Shown: in pieces, positions 16,949-27,000 of the stretch
Numbering within the stretch: the stretch's first letter is position 1
Layout of the letters: every line of letters begins with the position of its first letter
From: Bacteroides sp.
Lineage (GTDB): Bacteria > Bacteroidota > Bacteroidia > Bacteroidales > Muribaculaceae
Reading direction: 5' to 3'
DNA: 64,000 bases
NCBI GenBank assembly: GCA_014802335.1
Contig: JAAVCL010000016.1
Location: 1-64,000, forward strand
Notes under the pieces: generated by a model
The model's database searches: none
Told to the model about the DNA's origin: nothing
Seen by the model: only the letters and a program-made list of their open reading frames with translations
Made by a program: the position numbers and the translations under genes

Positions 16949-17856
16949 CCGTGGTTGGCCCAACGGCTTCAGGAAAGACCCGAAGAGCAGTTGAAATAGC
17001 ACGCGAATTTAAGGGCGAGATTATTTCTGCAGATTCACGGCAGGTTTACAGAAATATGTCAATAGGCACCGGAAAAGATATTGAGGAATATTCCGGAATC
17101 AATTATCATCTAATTGACATAGTCGATGCCGGTGAAAAATATAATTTACATCGGTTTCTTTCAGATTTCAGAACAGCATATTCCGACATTGAGTCGCGAG
17201 GGATTATGCCGGTAATCTGTGGCGGGAGTGGAATGTATGTGGAAAATGCCTTAGCCGGTATCATCTTGCCGGAAGTGCCCGAAAATCCACAATTACGCAC
17301 TCGTCTCGAGAATCATTCTTTAGCTGAACTGTCTGAAATATTGGCAAGCTATAAAATTCTTCATAACACCACAGATATAGACACTCCCAAGCGGGCGATT
17401 CGAGCAATAGAAATTCAGGAATATTATATTAATCATCCCGAAGAATGTAAATGTATTTCCACCCGCACTTCCAATCCGTTGGATTGTCTTGTCATTGGTA
17501 TCGACATCGATCGTGAATCTCGCAGAGAAAGAATAACCGCGCGTCTTCATTCCCGTCTGGAAGAAGGGATGATTGATGAAGTGCGTAAATTACTCGATTC
17601 CGGTATAAAGCCTGAAGACCTTATATACTATGGGTTGGAATATAAATTCGTTACTCTCTATCTTATTGGCGAATTATCCTACGATAAAATGGTGAACGAC
17701 TTGGAAATTGCAATTCATCAATTTGCTAAACGACAGATGACTTGGTTCCGGGGAATGGAAAAAAGAGGAATCAAAATAAATTGGCTCCCTTATAATTTAT
17801 CTGCTGATGAATTTATGAGTTCTGTGAAAGCTCTGATAAAGGCACAGGACCAATAG
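16930..17856 (+). CDS. miaA: tRNA dimethylallyltransferase
   Basis: This 308-aa enzyme transfers the dimethylallyl group to N6 of A37 in tRNAs reading UNN codons. It opens with the P-loop GPTASGKT (residues 10-17), followed by ISADSRQVYRNMSIGTGK (substrate-binding Asp and the DSRQ motif) and later GGSGMYVENAL. The C-terminal part has IDIDRESRRERITARLHSRLEEGMIDEV and QFAKRQMTWFR, both typical of the family. The start lies inside the upstream membrane-protein gene. A family B repeat begins 61 bp after its stop codon. Confidence 0.96.
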   Translation: MAAKSIAVVGPTASGKTRRAVEIAREFKGEIISADSRQVYRNMSIGTGKDIEEYSGINYHLIDIVDAGEKYNLHRFLSDFRTAYSDIESRGIMPVICGGSGMYVENALAGIILPEVPENPQLRTRLENHSLAELSEILASYKILHNTTDIDTPKRAIRAIEIQEYYINHPEECKCISTRTSNPLDCLVIGIDIDRESRRERITARLHSRLEEGMIDEVRKLLDSGIKPEDLIYYGLEYKFVTLYLIGELSYDKMVNDLEIAIHQFAKRQMTWFRGMEKRGIKINWLPYNLSADEFMSSVKALIKAQDQ

Positions 17857-17916
17857 GTAATAGGTGATTGTTTGATTTCTTGGTGATGGAACCTTAGGAT
17901 AGTTATTCAAAATGAT

Positions 17917-18200
17917 TAAGTAGCTACGAATAATTAATCGATATATTAAACAAAGTAGTTAGGAATATCTTGAATGATAAAACTCGTTCTTTTTGGCATC
18001 TTTTGCTTTGTCATTCAGTCGCATACGAATGTATACTCCTTCATTTACTCGTCATTTTTTATCTTAAGGAAAATCGTCGATTTTCAATTCCGCAGCAAAA
18101 TATGCTCAAAATTGAAAATCGACGAGTTTCCTATTAATAGAAACAAGGACGAGTCAAATAACTTCGTTTTATCTGTTCATTAATTATTCGTAGCTACTTA
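17917..18200 (-). repeat. Palindromic intergenic element, family B
   Basis: The element is 284 bp with perfect 21-bp terminal inverted repeats (17917-17937 and 18180-18200) starting TAAGTAGCTACGAATAAT. Inside is a 16-bp perfect stem TCGTCGATTTTCAATT and complement (18075-18090 region with 18109-18124). On the minus strand it carries the same core as family A: GAAGGA, hairpin GTATAC/GTATGC, GACTGA, AAAG..GCC (17995-18052). The block at 18110-18157 is also present in the family A copy at 46937-46982. The right end abuts the dnaG stop codon exactly (18201). Confidence 0.85.
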
Positions 18201-20465
18201 TCAGATTTTCTTGTTGAAGATAATTCTTTCTCCAATAATCTTGGCCATTTCCGAACGAAGATTCATCAGAGCGCTAAGTTCTGTCTGAATTTCTTTTTCT
18301 TCTTGCATATTCCCTTGGCCTGCTATATTTCTCATCCTTTCAAATAGGACGTTTATACGCTGATTAATAAGTTCATTCTTCCAATCATCAATGGCACGTA
18401 CGAGCAGGACAGTTAGTTTTTCTTCCTCAGATTGATTCACACCGGCTTTGGCATAGATATTACTGAGATGGTGCTTGTCGAACGACAATTCCATTGCAAG
18501 TTTACGGATACTGTCATCCTCATGACTGCACAGTTCTTTGATGGCATAGTCTTTTATCAGATTGTGTTCTTCAATCTGACGATTTTTCTTTAATTCTTCT
18601 TCAAATTTTTTTTCTGCTCTTTCGATATCCGACATTGACATTTCAGAATTGGCAATTTGCTCATATTCCGATTGTCTTAATTCATGATATTTTTTGTCAA
18701 GCTCTTTCTTTCTTTCAGTTATCCAATCCTTAAAAGAGTTATTATTGCTCTTGAGAAGGTTGAAAACCTTTTGAAACTCGGGGGTTGTAAAACTCATATC
18801 CGATTGTTGAAGTTCATCCTCAATAAATTCGAGGACATTCATTTGCACAACAATTGGAGTCTCCGGCGATTTTGGATTTTCACATTCGTAGGAACAGAAA
18901 GGAAGATACGAATATCGTATACAATATTTGAGAACTTCTTTCTCTAACGGATAGACTGAGGAATGAAACAGCGCAGTGCCCTTTCTTTCTGCAACATTGT
19001 TTGGTTCATTGGAAGTCCGGGTTGGGAAAGTCTGATTATTATTGAGGGAAGGTTCATTAGATAAAACCTCGTTGCTTGACGGTAAATTAGCAACAGCTTG
19101 CGAATCGGGGTTGGCCTGAACTTGCGCATAACTTTTCAGCGTTCTTTCTTTTTTTATTTTCTCAACAAGTTCCCTTCTGGCAACCGCAACCGACTTTGCA
19201 ATTGTTGCTTCAGGCATATCAAGAATCGTACTACACTCTTGTATATATACATCGCGTGAAACCTGATCCGGAATATGAGCAATTGAATTGACAACACTAT
19301 TAATGGCTAAGATGCGATTTTGTGGGTCATTCTTTACGCTATCAAGCAGAACCTTTGCCTTGAAACGAATAATATCTGTTTCATGACTTTTGACATATTC
19401 TTTGAATTCTTCTGGAGTATGTTTTCTCGCAAAAGAATCAGGGTCATCTCCATCAGGCAAGAGAAGAACTTTGACATTGAGCTTATGGCTCAGGAGCATA
19501 TCAATACCTCGCAACGAGGCTTTTATACCGGCAGAGTCACCGTCGTATATGAGGGTGATATTTTCTGTGAAGCGATGTATTAGTGTTATTTGACCATCAG
19601 TTAAAGCTGTACCCGAAGAAGCAACCACGTTCTTCATCCCGCTTTGCCACATTCCGATCACATCCATGTAGCCCTCCACGAGAAAACACTTATCTTCACT
19701 AACTATCGATGACTTAGCCTGAAAAATACCATAAAGCTCATTGCTCTTTTTATATAACTCTGACTCCGGAGAATTAATATATTTCGCCATTCCTCCTTTT
19801 AGGTCCCGGCCGCCAAATGCAATAACCTTGCCGGCCAAGTTGAGAATGGGAAATATGACTCTACCACGGAACCTGTCGTAATCTCGTCCCGATTGAGATG
19901 TGCCTATTAATCCAAGTTTTTTAAGTATCTCCAAACGGAATCCGGCTTTACGCGCTTTGTCGGTAAGCCACTGCCCATGATCGGGGGCATAGCCGAGATG
20001 AAAAGCTTTTATTGCAGAATCTGTTACACCTCTGCCTGTGAAATACTGCAATCCGATATCCCTGCCGTCTTCCGTTTCGAGCATGGCTTCTGACATCATA
20101 TTCATGGCCCACTCATTAGCCACGAACATTGCTTCTCGCTCCGATTGCCGTTCCCGCTCTTCATCGGTAAGCTCCTTCTCAATAACTTCTATACCATATT
20201 TCTTTGCAAGGTGCAGAAGAGCCTCATGATATGAAAGGCCCTCCTTTTCCATTATAAAATTTACCGGGGAGCCTCCTTTTTTACAAGAAAAACAATAGCA
20301 AAAATTACGTTGCTTATTCACAGAAAACGATGGTGTGCGCTCGTTATGAAACGGACACAAACCCATGTAGTTTGACCCCCTTCTTATCAGATGAACATAA
20401 TCACTGACTACGTCTACTATATCTGCCGTGTCTTTTATTCTTTCAACGGTTGCTCTGTCAATCAT
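18201..20465 (-). CDS. dnaG: DNA primase
   Basis: This 754-aa primase makes RNA primers at the replication fork. The N-terminal zinc-binding domain has CPFH at 37-40 and CFSC at 58-61, in the CHC2 pattern. The catalytic core with YGIFQAK, then KCFLVEGYMDVIGM and ITLIYDGDSAG is the TOPRIM domain. A Ser/Asn/Pro-rich linker (about residues 440-500) leads to a C-terminal helical region rich in Lys and Glu that would bind DnaB. The protein is longer than E. coli DnaG (581 aa) because of this linker and the long C-terminal part. The stop codon touches the end of the family B repeat. Confidence 0.96.
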   Translation of the reverse strand: MIDRATVERIKDTADIVDVVSDYVHLIRRGSNYMGLCPFHNERTPSFSVNKQRNFCYCFSCKKGGSPVNFIMEKEGLSYHEALLHLAKKYGIEVIEKELTDEERERQSEREAMFVANEWAMNMMSEAMLETEDGRDIGLQYFTGRGVTDSAIKAFHLGYAPDHGQWLTDKARKAGFRLEILKKLGLIGTSQSGRDYDRFRGRVIFPILNLAGKVIAFGGRDLKGGMAKYINSPESELYKKSNELYGIFQAKSSIVSEDKCFLVEGYMDVIGMWQSGMKNVVASSGTALTDGQITLIHRFTENITLIYDGDSAGIKASLRGIDMLLSHKLNVKVLLLPDGDDPDSFARKHTPEEFKEYVKSHETDIIRFKAKVLLDSVKNDPQNRILAINSVVNSIAHIPDQVSRDVYIQECSTILDMPEATIAKSVAVARRELVEKIKKERTLKSYAQVQANPDSQAVANLPSSNEVLSNEPSLNNNQTFPTRTSNEPNNVAERKGTALFHSSVYPLEKEVLKYCIRYSYLPFCSYECENPKSPETPIVVQMNVLEFIEDELQQSDMSFTTPEFQKVFNLLKSNNNSFKDWITERKKELDKKYHELRQSEYEQIANSEMSMSDIERAEKKFEEELKKNRQIEEHNLIKDYAIKELCSHEDDSIRKLAMELSFDKHHLSNIYAKAGVNQSEEEKLTVLLVRAIDDWKNELINQRINVLFERMRNIAGQGNMQEEKEIQTELSALMNLRSEMAKIIGERIIFNKKI

Positions 20466-20566
20466 TTAATATCCTTTTTAAAGCTATGGTTTATTTCTTT
20501 CAATATTACAATAGCCTATAAGCTTCTGCCTTCTTTAAAAAATGCTTATAATAAATTGGCTGTTCT

Positions 20567-20641
20567 GTCTCTCAGGGTCGAGTTGTAGTCACATACAGTG
20601 TTAAGCGACCGTGCAAGCGGCCGGCGGAAAATAGGAGAGAC
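20567..20641. other. Structured intergenic segment between dapA and dnaG
   Basis: The 75-bp segment is closed by a 7-bp helix GTCTCTC/GAGAGAC (20567-20573 and 20635-20641). An inner helix GGTCG/CGACC (20576-20580 and 20606-20610) and a GC-rich arm follow. It has higher G+C than its surroundings. It lacks the fixed bases of a tRNA. Strand and function are unknown. It may be a structured RNA in the dapA 3' or dnaG 5' untranslated region. Confidence 0.4.
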
Positions 20642-20688
20642 CTGTATTATTTCGATATTGATTTATTAATAAATGTAAGATTAATAAG

Positions 20689-21585
20689 TTAGTTCCGATA
20701 TGCAGAGAGTTCGTTGAGAATTTTACGTAATTCTTCGCTCGTCTCGAATCTTGTCGGAACAAGGGGTAGCCGCAGTTCATTCTCTATCATTCCCATATCG
20801 TGAAGCAACGATTTTATTCCTGCAGGATTACCGTCAACAAATAATTCGTCGTATAAGCGTGTAAAATTATAATGTATTGGAAGAGCCTCTTTAAAATTAC
20901 CGTTCAGACAAAGTCTAACCATATTGCCGAACTGAACAGGGAAAGCATTTCCTACCACAGAGATCACACCATCCGCTCCAAGTGTCATGAGTGGATACGT
21001 TAAGGAGTCATCTCCCGATATGACATAGAAATTATCCGGACGGTGATTAATGATGGTTTCTATCTGCTTAAAGTTGCCTGACGCTTCTTTTATGCCTATT
21101 AGTTGCGGGAATTCATTTGCAAGGCGTAGGGTTGTCTCTGCAGAAATATTAACTCCGGTGCGCCCCGGTATGTTGTATAAGATTACAGGTAGGGGAGAAG
21201 CTTCAATTATTGCCTTGTAATGCTGATAGATACCTTCCTGCGACGGTTTGTTATAAAACGGAGCAACCGACAGTATGGCTGAAAAGCCGGATAGATCCGC
21301 TTCCTTTAATTCTTCAACCAATTCCTGTGTATTATTTCCACCGAACCCTACAATTAAGGGAACTCGACCGCCAACTTTATCTATTGTAAATCGCCTGACT
21401 AATATGCGTTCTTCTCTCGATAAAGTTACTGTCTCTCCCGTGGTGCCGAGAACTACTAAATAATCAACATTCCCTGCTATTAAATATTCTATCATCCGTT
21501 CAAGTGCACGGAAATCAATTTTTTTATCAGAATCAAATGGCGTAATCAAGGCCACGCCCATTCCCCTTAAGCTTATGGATTCCAT
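20689..21585 (-). CDS. dapA: 4-hydroxy-tetrahydrodipicolinate synthase
   Basis: This enzyme (298 aa from the ATG at 21585) condenses pyruvate with aspartate semialdehyde in the first committed step to diaminopimelate and lysine. It is a TIM barrel with GTTGETVTL (residues 47-55), the catalytic Tyr137 in YNIPGRTG and the Schiff-base Lys166 in GIKEASGN. An in-frame upstream extension to 21651 is possible, but the family starts at MESISLRGMGVALITPF, and the extra 22 residues lie over the predicted promoter. The gene is separate from other lysine genes in this window. Confidence 0.96.
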   Translation of the reverse strand: MESISLRGMGVALITPFDSDKKIDFRALERMIEYLIAGNVDYLVVLGTTGETVTLSREERILVRRFTIDKVGGRVPLIVGFGGNNTQELVEELKEADLSGFSAILSVAPFYNKPSQEGIYQHYKAIIEASPLPVILYNIPGRTGVNISAETTLRLANEFPQLIGIKEASGNFKQIETIINHRPDNFYVISGDDSLTYPLMTLGADGVISVVGNAFPVQFGNMVRLCLNGNFKEALPIHYNFTRLYDELFVDGNPAGIKSLLHDMGMIENELRLPLVPTRFETSEELRKILNELSAYRN

Positions 21586-21613
21586 ACTTGCGTCTTCAGT
21601 GGTTTCTTTAATG

Positions 21614-21621
21614 CAAAGATA
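21614..21621 (-). promoter_or_regulatory. Probable -7 element of dapA
   Basis: On the minus strand this reads TATCTTTG followed by CATT, matching TAnnTTTG, 28 bases ahead of the chosen dapA ATG. No TTTG was found at the -33 distance. It supports the shorter start. Confidence 0.4.
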
Positions 21622-21732
21622 ACAAATTTGTCTGAATATACATAAGAACATGTTTACTTTTTAAGACGAGCTGATGTCACAATTTTTAATATACCGGAAT
21701 CGCCTTGTTTCAACGATTGTCAAACAGTGATT

Positions 21733-21820
21733 AAAAAACAAGGGGAGTCGGCTTTGGGCTTGCTATATCCGGCATGATTACTTTCCGGCTACCGAAAGCA
21801 AGTCTTTTCCGACTCTCCTT
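21733..21820 (-). terminator. Terminator of the efflux-lpxA operon
   Basis: A 12-bp stem with one G:U pair (21740-21751 with 21809-21820, AAGGGGAGTCGG) encloses a long loop that itself contains GGGCTTGC/GCAAGTC pairing. On the minus strand the stem is followed by GTTTTTTAA. It lies 26 bp after the lpxA stop codon. Confidence 0.7.
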
Positions 21821-21846
21821 ATAAAATACGTTATGTTCAGAATTAT

Positions 21847-22641
21847 TTATAGCATGGTTTCATAAGATAAAGATGCAATCTTAAGATTGTGAGTCTCGAT
21901 AAACCTTATTATCTCATTTCGTTCATCTGATTCAGGAACGTCAGCTTTTACTCTTACCATTGCGTTGTAGGCAGAAGTGTTCGACTGGTAGATGTGTCGG
22001 TAGCATTTGGCTATATCATCAATTGTTTCATCCTTGAATTTACCCATTCGAAGCATAAATGCATTTACTCCGAAATATGAGATTGGATTGTGAGCCATTA
22101 TCACGTATGGCGGAACGTTTCCGTTTACGCGACAACCTCCTTTGATAAGAACCCATTTACCGATTTCACATTTTTCATGAACAAGTGCGCAGGAAGAGAG
22201 AATCGAATAATCATCAATTTTACACGAACCGGCAATCTTTACGGAATTGCCGATAACGACAGAGTTCCCTATTGTTGTGTCGTGTGCAATGTGACTCTGG
22301 GCCATGATGAAATTGTCATTACCGATACGTGTCGCACCATCCTTATAAATACTGCGGTTAATTATCACATGTTCGCGAATGGTATTGTTATCTCCAATCA
22401 CAACCATGCTTTCATCTCCTTTCCATCTGAAATCCTGAGGCGTTGCCGAGACGATACAACCATCATAGAAGTGATTGTTTTTACCTATGCGTGCGCCTGA
22501 ACGGATGCTTACATGGGGCCAGATTATACAACCATCACCGATTTCAACATTTCTGTCTATATAGGCAAATGCATGAATGGTAACATTGTTACCGATTTTT
22601 GCTTCCGGATGTACGAAAGCGAGTGGACTGATTTCAGACAT
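21847..22641 (-). CDS. lpxA: UDP-N-acetylglucosamine acyltransferase
   Basis: This 264-aa enzyme transfers a hydroxyacyl chain from acyl-ACP to UDP-GlcNAc, the first step of lipid A synthesis. The N-terminal two thirds are left-handed beta-helix hexapeptide repeats (such as IGNNVTIHAFAYI and IGDGCIIWPHVSI). The catalytic His is in MAQSHIAHDTTIGNS, and GCRVNGNVPPYVIMAHNP is diagnostic of LpxA. The C-terminal helices are normal. It is placed 17 bp after the outer-membrane efflux gene, so it seems to be the last gene of that operon. The usual lpxD or lpxC-fabZ neighbours are absent. Confidence 0.95.
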   Translation of the reverse strand: MSEISPLAFVHPEAKIGNNVTIHAFAYIDRNVEIGDGCIIWPHVSIRSGARIGKNNHFYDGCIVSATPQDFRWKGDESMVVIGDNNTIREHVIINRSIYKDGATRIGNDNFIMAQSHIAHDTTIGNSVVIGNSVKIAGSCKIDDYSILSSCALVHEKCEIGKWVLIKGGCRVNGNVPPYVIMAHNPISYFGVNAFMLRMGKFKDETIDDIAKCYRHIYQSNTSAYNAMVRVKADVPESDERNEIIRFIETHNLKIASLSYETML

Positions 22642-22658
22642 AGTTTTAAAGTATTAGA

Positions 22659-24035
22659 TTATCTTCCACCTCCTACAGCCTGATAAAGTGTAATGAGGGC
22701 GCTTACTTTGCTGTGCCATGCATTTAAGCTTGATAATTGAGCACTCAATAGACTTGAACGAGCTGTCAGAACTTCCAGATAGGTTGTTGATGTATTCAAT
22801 GTTAGCAATTCCTGAGTGTATTCCACTGATTTCTCAAGGTCGTCTATCTGCTTTATAATAAATTCTCTTTTTTCTTTATTATATTTGTAGGCGGCCAATG
22901 CATTGCTTACATCCGCGCTGGCAGACAGAACACTCTTTTCAAATGCATTCATAGCTTGTTTCTGACGTGCTTTGGCAACTTCAAGAGTGGCGATGTTCTG
23001 ACCTCGTGAGAAAATAGGAGCGGCCAATGAGCCTGCGAGCTGAATGAACCATTTGCCCGGATTGGAGACCATCGAACCTAAGAGATTGGTAAAGCCTCCG
23101 TTGCTTGATATAGTCAATCCCGGATAAAATGCAGCCCGTGCACTGTTGGTTGTATAGTACGCCGATGCTAATCCTCTTTCGGCAGCCTTCACATCCGGAC
23201 GCACTGCAAGATAACTAACCGGAACTCCTGATGTCAGTTTCTCCGGAAGATCAAAATTCATGTCTCCTGAAACTTTGAACTCTTGGGGATAGGTATGAAG
23301 AAGAAGAGCCAGAGTATTGTTCATTTGGTTAATGCTGTTCTTGATATCGGGAATTGTTCCCATGATATTCCAATAGTTGGCCTCACTCTGAACAACAGCT
23401 GCCTCATTCACCATGCCGGCAAGTTTCATCAGCTTCATCGATTCTACTTGATCCTTCCAAATTTCAGATGTGCGTTCTGTCAGCGCGAGCTGTTGGTTTA
23501 GAAGAATCAGACCATAATAACAGTTCGCTACTCCACAAATAATTTGTGAGCGGGTTGCCTGATAATAGTCTTCCATTTGATCCACTGCTACCTGCGCTCC
23601 GCGCTTCCTGTTCAAGATCTTTCCAAAAATATCAACTTCCCAGGAGATAGACATTGGTATGGTATAGGTCCATGTATCCATTTTCCCCGAACCATATTTG
23701 GCCGCACCTCCATTTGGATTCAAGGCAACTGCGGGAAGATAACTCAGTTTGGCTCCCTTGAGTTGAGCCCTGGCTATATCAATATTTTTTACTGCATCAT
23801 CTAAATCCTTGTTTTTTTCGAGGGCTGTATTGATGTATTCCTGAAGCAAGGGATCTGTAAAGATTTCATTCCAACTCAGAAAGGGTAGGCTTGTTGAGTC
23901 CTTTTCTGCTTTTGCTGATTCATCATACTTGCTTACAAATGAATTTTCAACAGGCAGCTCGTAGGATTTATATATATGACAGCTTGACACAGACAGGGCG
24001 AAAGCTGCCAATATGAAATATTTTGTTGTCTTCAT
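22659..24035 (-). CDS. Outer-membrane efflux lipoprotein (OprM/TolC family)
   Basis: This 458-aa protein has a lipoprotein signal (FALSVSSC, lipidated Cys at residue 19). Two copies of the outer membrane efflux domain follow, with the typical helices (NKDLDDAVKNIDIARAQLKGA in the first, VKAAERGLASAYYTTNSARAAFYPGLTISSNGG in the second) and the final LNAWHSKVSALITLYQAVGGG. It forms the outer-membrane channel of the tripartite pump encoded immediately upstream: the RND gene ends 57 bp before it. Confidence 0.95.
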   Translation of the reverse strand: MKTTKYFILAAFALSVSSCHIYKSYELPVENSFVSKYDESAKAEKDSTSLPFLSWNEIFTDPLLQEYINTALEKNKDLDDAVKNIDIARAQLKGAKLSYLPAVALNPNGGAAKYGSGKMDTWTYTIPMSISWEVDIFGKILNRKRGAQVAVDQMEDYYQATRSQIICGVANCYYGLILLNQQLALTERTSEIWKDQVESMKLMKLAGMVNEAAVVQSEANYWNIMGTIPDIKNSINQMNNTLALLLHTYPQEFKVSGDMNFDLPEKLTSGVPVSYLAVRPDVKAAERGLASAYYTTNSARAAFYPGLTISSNGGFTNLLGSMVSNPGKWFIQLAGSLAAPIFSRGQNIATLEVAKARQKQAMNAFEKSVLSASADVSNALAAYKYNKEKREFIIKQIDDLEKSVEYTQELLTLNTSTTYLEVLTARSSLLSAQLSSLNAWHSKVSALITLYQAVGGGR

Positions 24036-24092
24036 CTATTAAATGAATTTGTCCCGAGGGTCTCTTGAGTCATTCAACCCTCGGGATTGAAT

Positions 24093-27000
24093 TTAGTCTT
24101 TGTGGCGATTATACTGTTCAAGTTCTGACGATAATTGTGTATTATCTGTGTCGCTCCATTTAACAGGAGTTATCTTTTCCTGAATTATCTGGAATGCGAC
24201 AAACAGAGCGGGAACCACAATTACCTGCAGTATCATACCGATTAACATACCTCCGATTGCACCTGTTCCGAGTGCATTATAACCGTTTGCACCCGCGCCG
24301 GTAGCAAACATAAGCGGCAGAAGACCGATAATCATTGCAAACGAGGTCATGAGGATAGGACGTAAACGTGCCTTGGACCCCAAAATTGCCGAATTGATAA
24401 TACTTACTCCGGTGCGTCGGCGTTCAAGCGCGAACTCAACGATAAGAATTGCATTCTTTGCAAGAAGTCCGATAAGCATAATCAGTGAAATCTGGAGATA
24501 AATGTTATTGTCAATTCTAAGCATCTGGGCAAATATGAATGAACCCATCAGACCGAACGGAACCGAGAGAATAACCGAGAATGGAAGGATATAACTTTCG
24601 TATTGTGCTGAAAGTAGTAAATAGACAAAGAGGAGTACAAGACCAAAAATATAACCTGTAGATCCGCTTGAAGTCGAAGCTTCTTCTCGGGTAATACCTG
24701 AATATTCGTATCCGTAACCAACCGGCAGAGTTTGGGCGGCAACTTCTTCAATGGCAGCAATCGCTTCACCCGAAGACGTTCCGGGTGACGGATTACCGGT
24801 AACCGAGATCGTAGTAAACATATTGAAACGGTTGATTACGTCGGGACCATAAACTCGTTTCAATGAAACGAAGTTGCTGATCGGTGCCATTTCCGCTCCA
24901 TTCCTTACCTTAACTTGCTTTAGAGTTTCAGGTGAAACGCGTGCGTCGGGACTTGCCTGCATCATGACACGGTAGAGTTTACCGAACTTGTTGAAGTTTG
25001 AAATATACATACCGCCATAGTAGGCCTGAAGGGTCTGAAGAATGGTGTTCTGTGTGAGTCCGGCTTTCTTTATTTTGGCCACATCAAGTTCAACCATATA
25101 TTGTGGGAATGAGGGGTTGAAGGTTGAATAAGCCATCGCAATTTCCGGACGTGCATTAAGGGCTGCGATAAATGTCTGGTAGACCTTGAAGAACTGGTTT
25201 ATATCTCCACCCGTTTTATCCTGCAACTTAATTTCAAAACCATTTGATACAGAATATCCCGAAATCATCGGCGGCTGGAAGAACATGATTCGACCATCCT
25301 TTATTTGCGAGCATTTTGCCGACAATTGTCCTAAAATGGCTTGAGAGCTTTCAGTTTTCTCATCGCGCTCATCCCAAGGCTTAAGCTTGATAATGAACGA
25401 GCCATAGGTATTACCCTGACCTGCCACGAAGCTATAACCGGTAATGGCATTACGGATGCTGATGGCAGGTATGGTTGATGCGATACTGTCAACTTCATCC
25501 ATAATGTGCTTGGTGCGTTCCAATGATGTGGCAGGTGGCATGTCGACAACTCCCATTAGCGTTCCGGTATCTTCATTCGGCACAAGAGAAGTGGCTGTTA
25601 TTGACATAAGCCATACAAGGACTCCGATACTTGCAGCAACAAATCCGAAGCCTATCAGCTTGTGTGAGATGAACCAAGATACTATCTTACTGTAGAAGTT
25701 TAGCAAGCGGTTAAATTGCTTGTTGAATGCATCGATAAATTCCTTTTGGAACATTCCGATAACTCCGATCAGCGCAACAACACAAGCTATGATACTTTCT
25801 ACGACATTTTCAAATTCATACCAGCCAAGAACCAGGAACACGATGGCGGCAAGAAGGAACAACGACGTAATCATAGGAGAAAGCTTGAAAGAAAATCTTT
25901 TCTTATAAGCTTTCTTCACTTCTTCACCAGCTGCTCCGTAAGCTTCTTTCATGCGTGTGCCAAGAGGTTTTTCTTCTCCCTCTTTATCGTGGGCTTTAAG
26001 GAAAATAGCACAAAGAGCCGGTGTCAAGGTGAGGGCGTTTACAGCTGAGAGGAAGATGGCCATTGCCATTGTAAGACCAAACTGGCGATAGAAAACACCC
26101 GAGGGACCTCCCATAAATGACACCGGGATAAACACGAGCATCATTACAAGAGTGATAGAGATAAGTGCACTTGCAATGTCGTTCATTGCATCAATTGAAG
26201 CGAGACGCGCCGACTTATATCCCTCGTCAAGTTTGGCATGCACCGCTTCGACCACCACTATCGCATCATCGACCACAATGGCAATTGCAAGCACAAGTGC
26301 TGAAAGTGTCAGAAGGTTTATTGTGAATCCAAATATCTTCATCAGGAAGAATGTACCGATAAGTGCGACCGGAATCGCAATCATAGGTATGATTGTGGAA
26401 CGGAAATCCTGAAGGAAGATAAATACCACGAGGAATACGAGTGCGAAGGCCTCTATAAGTGTTTTAACAACTTCATGTATTGATGCGAAAAGGAATTGAT
26501 TCACATCCATTGTTGTTACAATCTTAATCCCTTCGGGGCAATCTTTTTGGAACTTATCAAGTTCTGCCTGAATTTCGTTTACAACCTGAGTTGCATTCGA
26601 GCCGGCCGACTGCATCACCATTGCTGCAACACCGATATGGCCGTTTGTAGTGGAATGGAATCCATACGAAAGTCGTCCAAGCTCAACATCGGCAACATCT
26701 TTCAGATAAAGCATTTCTCCGGTGGGAAGAGCCTTTATAACGATATTTTCAAAATCGGTTTCTTCTGAAAGACGTCCCTTATATCTCATTACGTATTGGA
26801 ACGATTGGTTTCCGCTTTCACCGAACTGGCCGGGAGCTGCCTCGATATTCTGTTCTGCCAATGCAGCTGAAACATCTGTCGGCATCAGATTGTACTGGGC
26901 CATAATATCAGGCTTGAGCCATATACGCATTGAATAGTCGGCACCCATCACATTGGCATCCCCAACACCCGACACACGCTTGATTACAGGAATAATGTTG

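Noticed and set aside
20567-20641. tRNA gene
   Set aside because: There is a 7-bp acceptor-like helix and the right length, but position 8, the D-loop and the TPsiC arm do not fit on either strand.
21586-21651. Longer dapA start
   Set aside because: It would add 22 hydrophobic and cysteine-rich residues not seen in DapA and would overlap the probable -7 element at 21614-21621.
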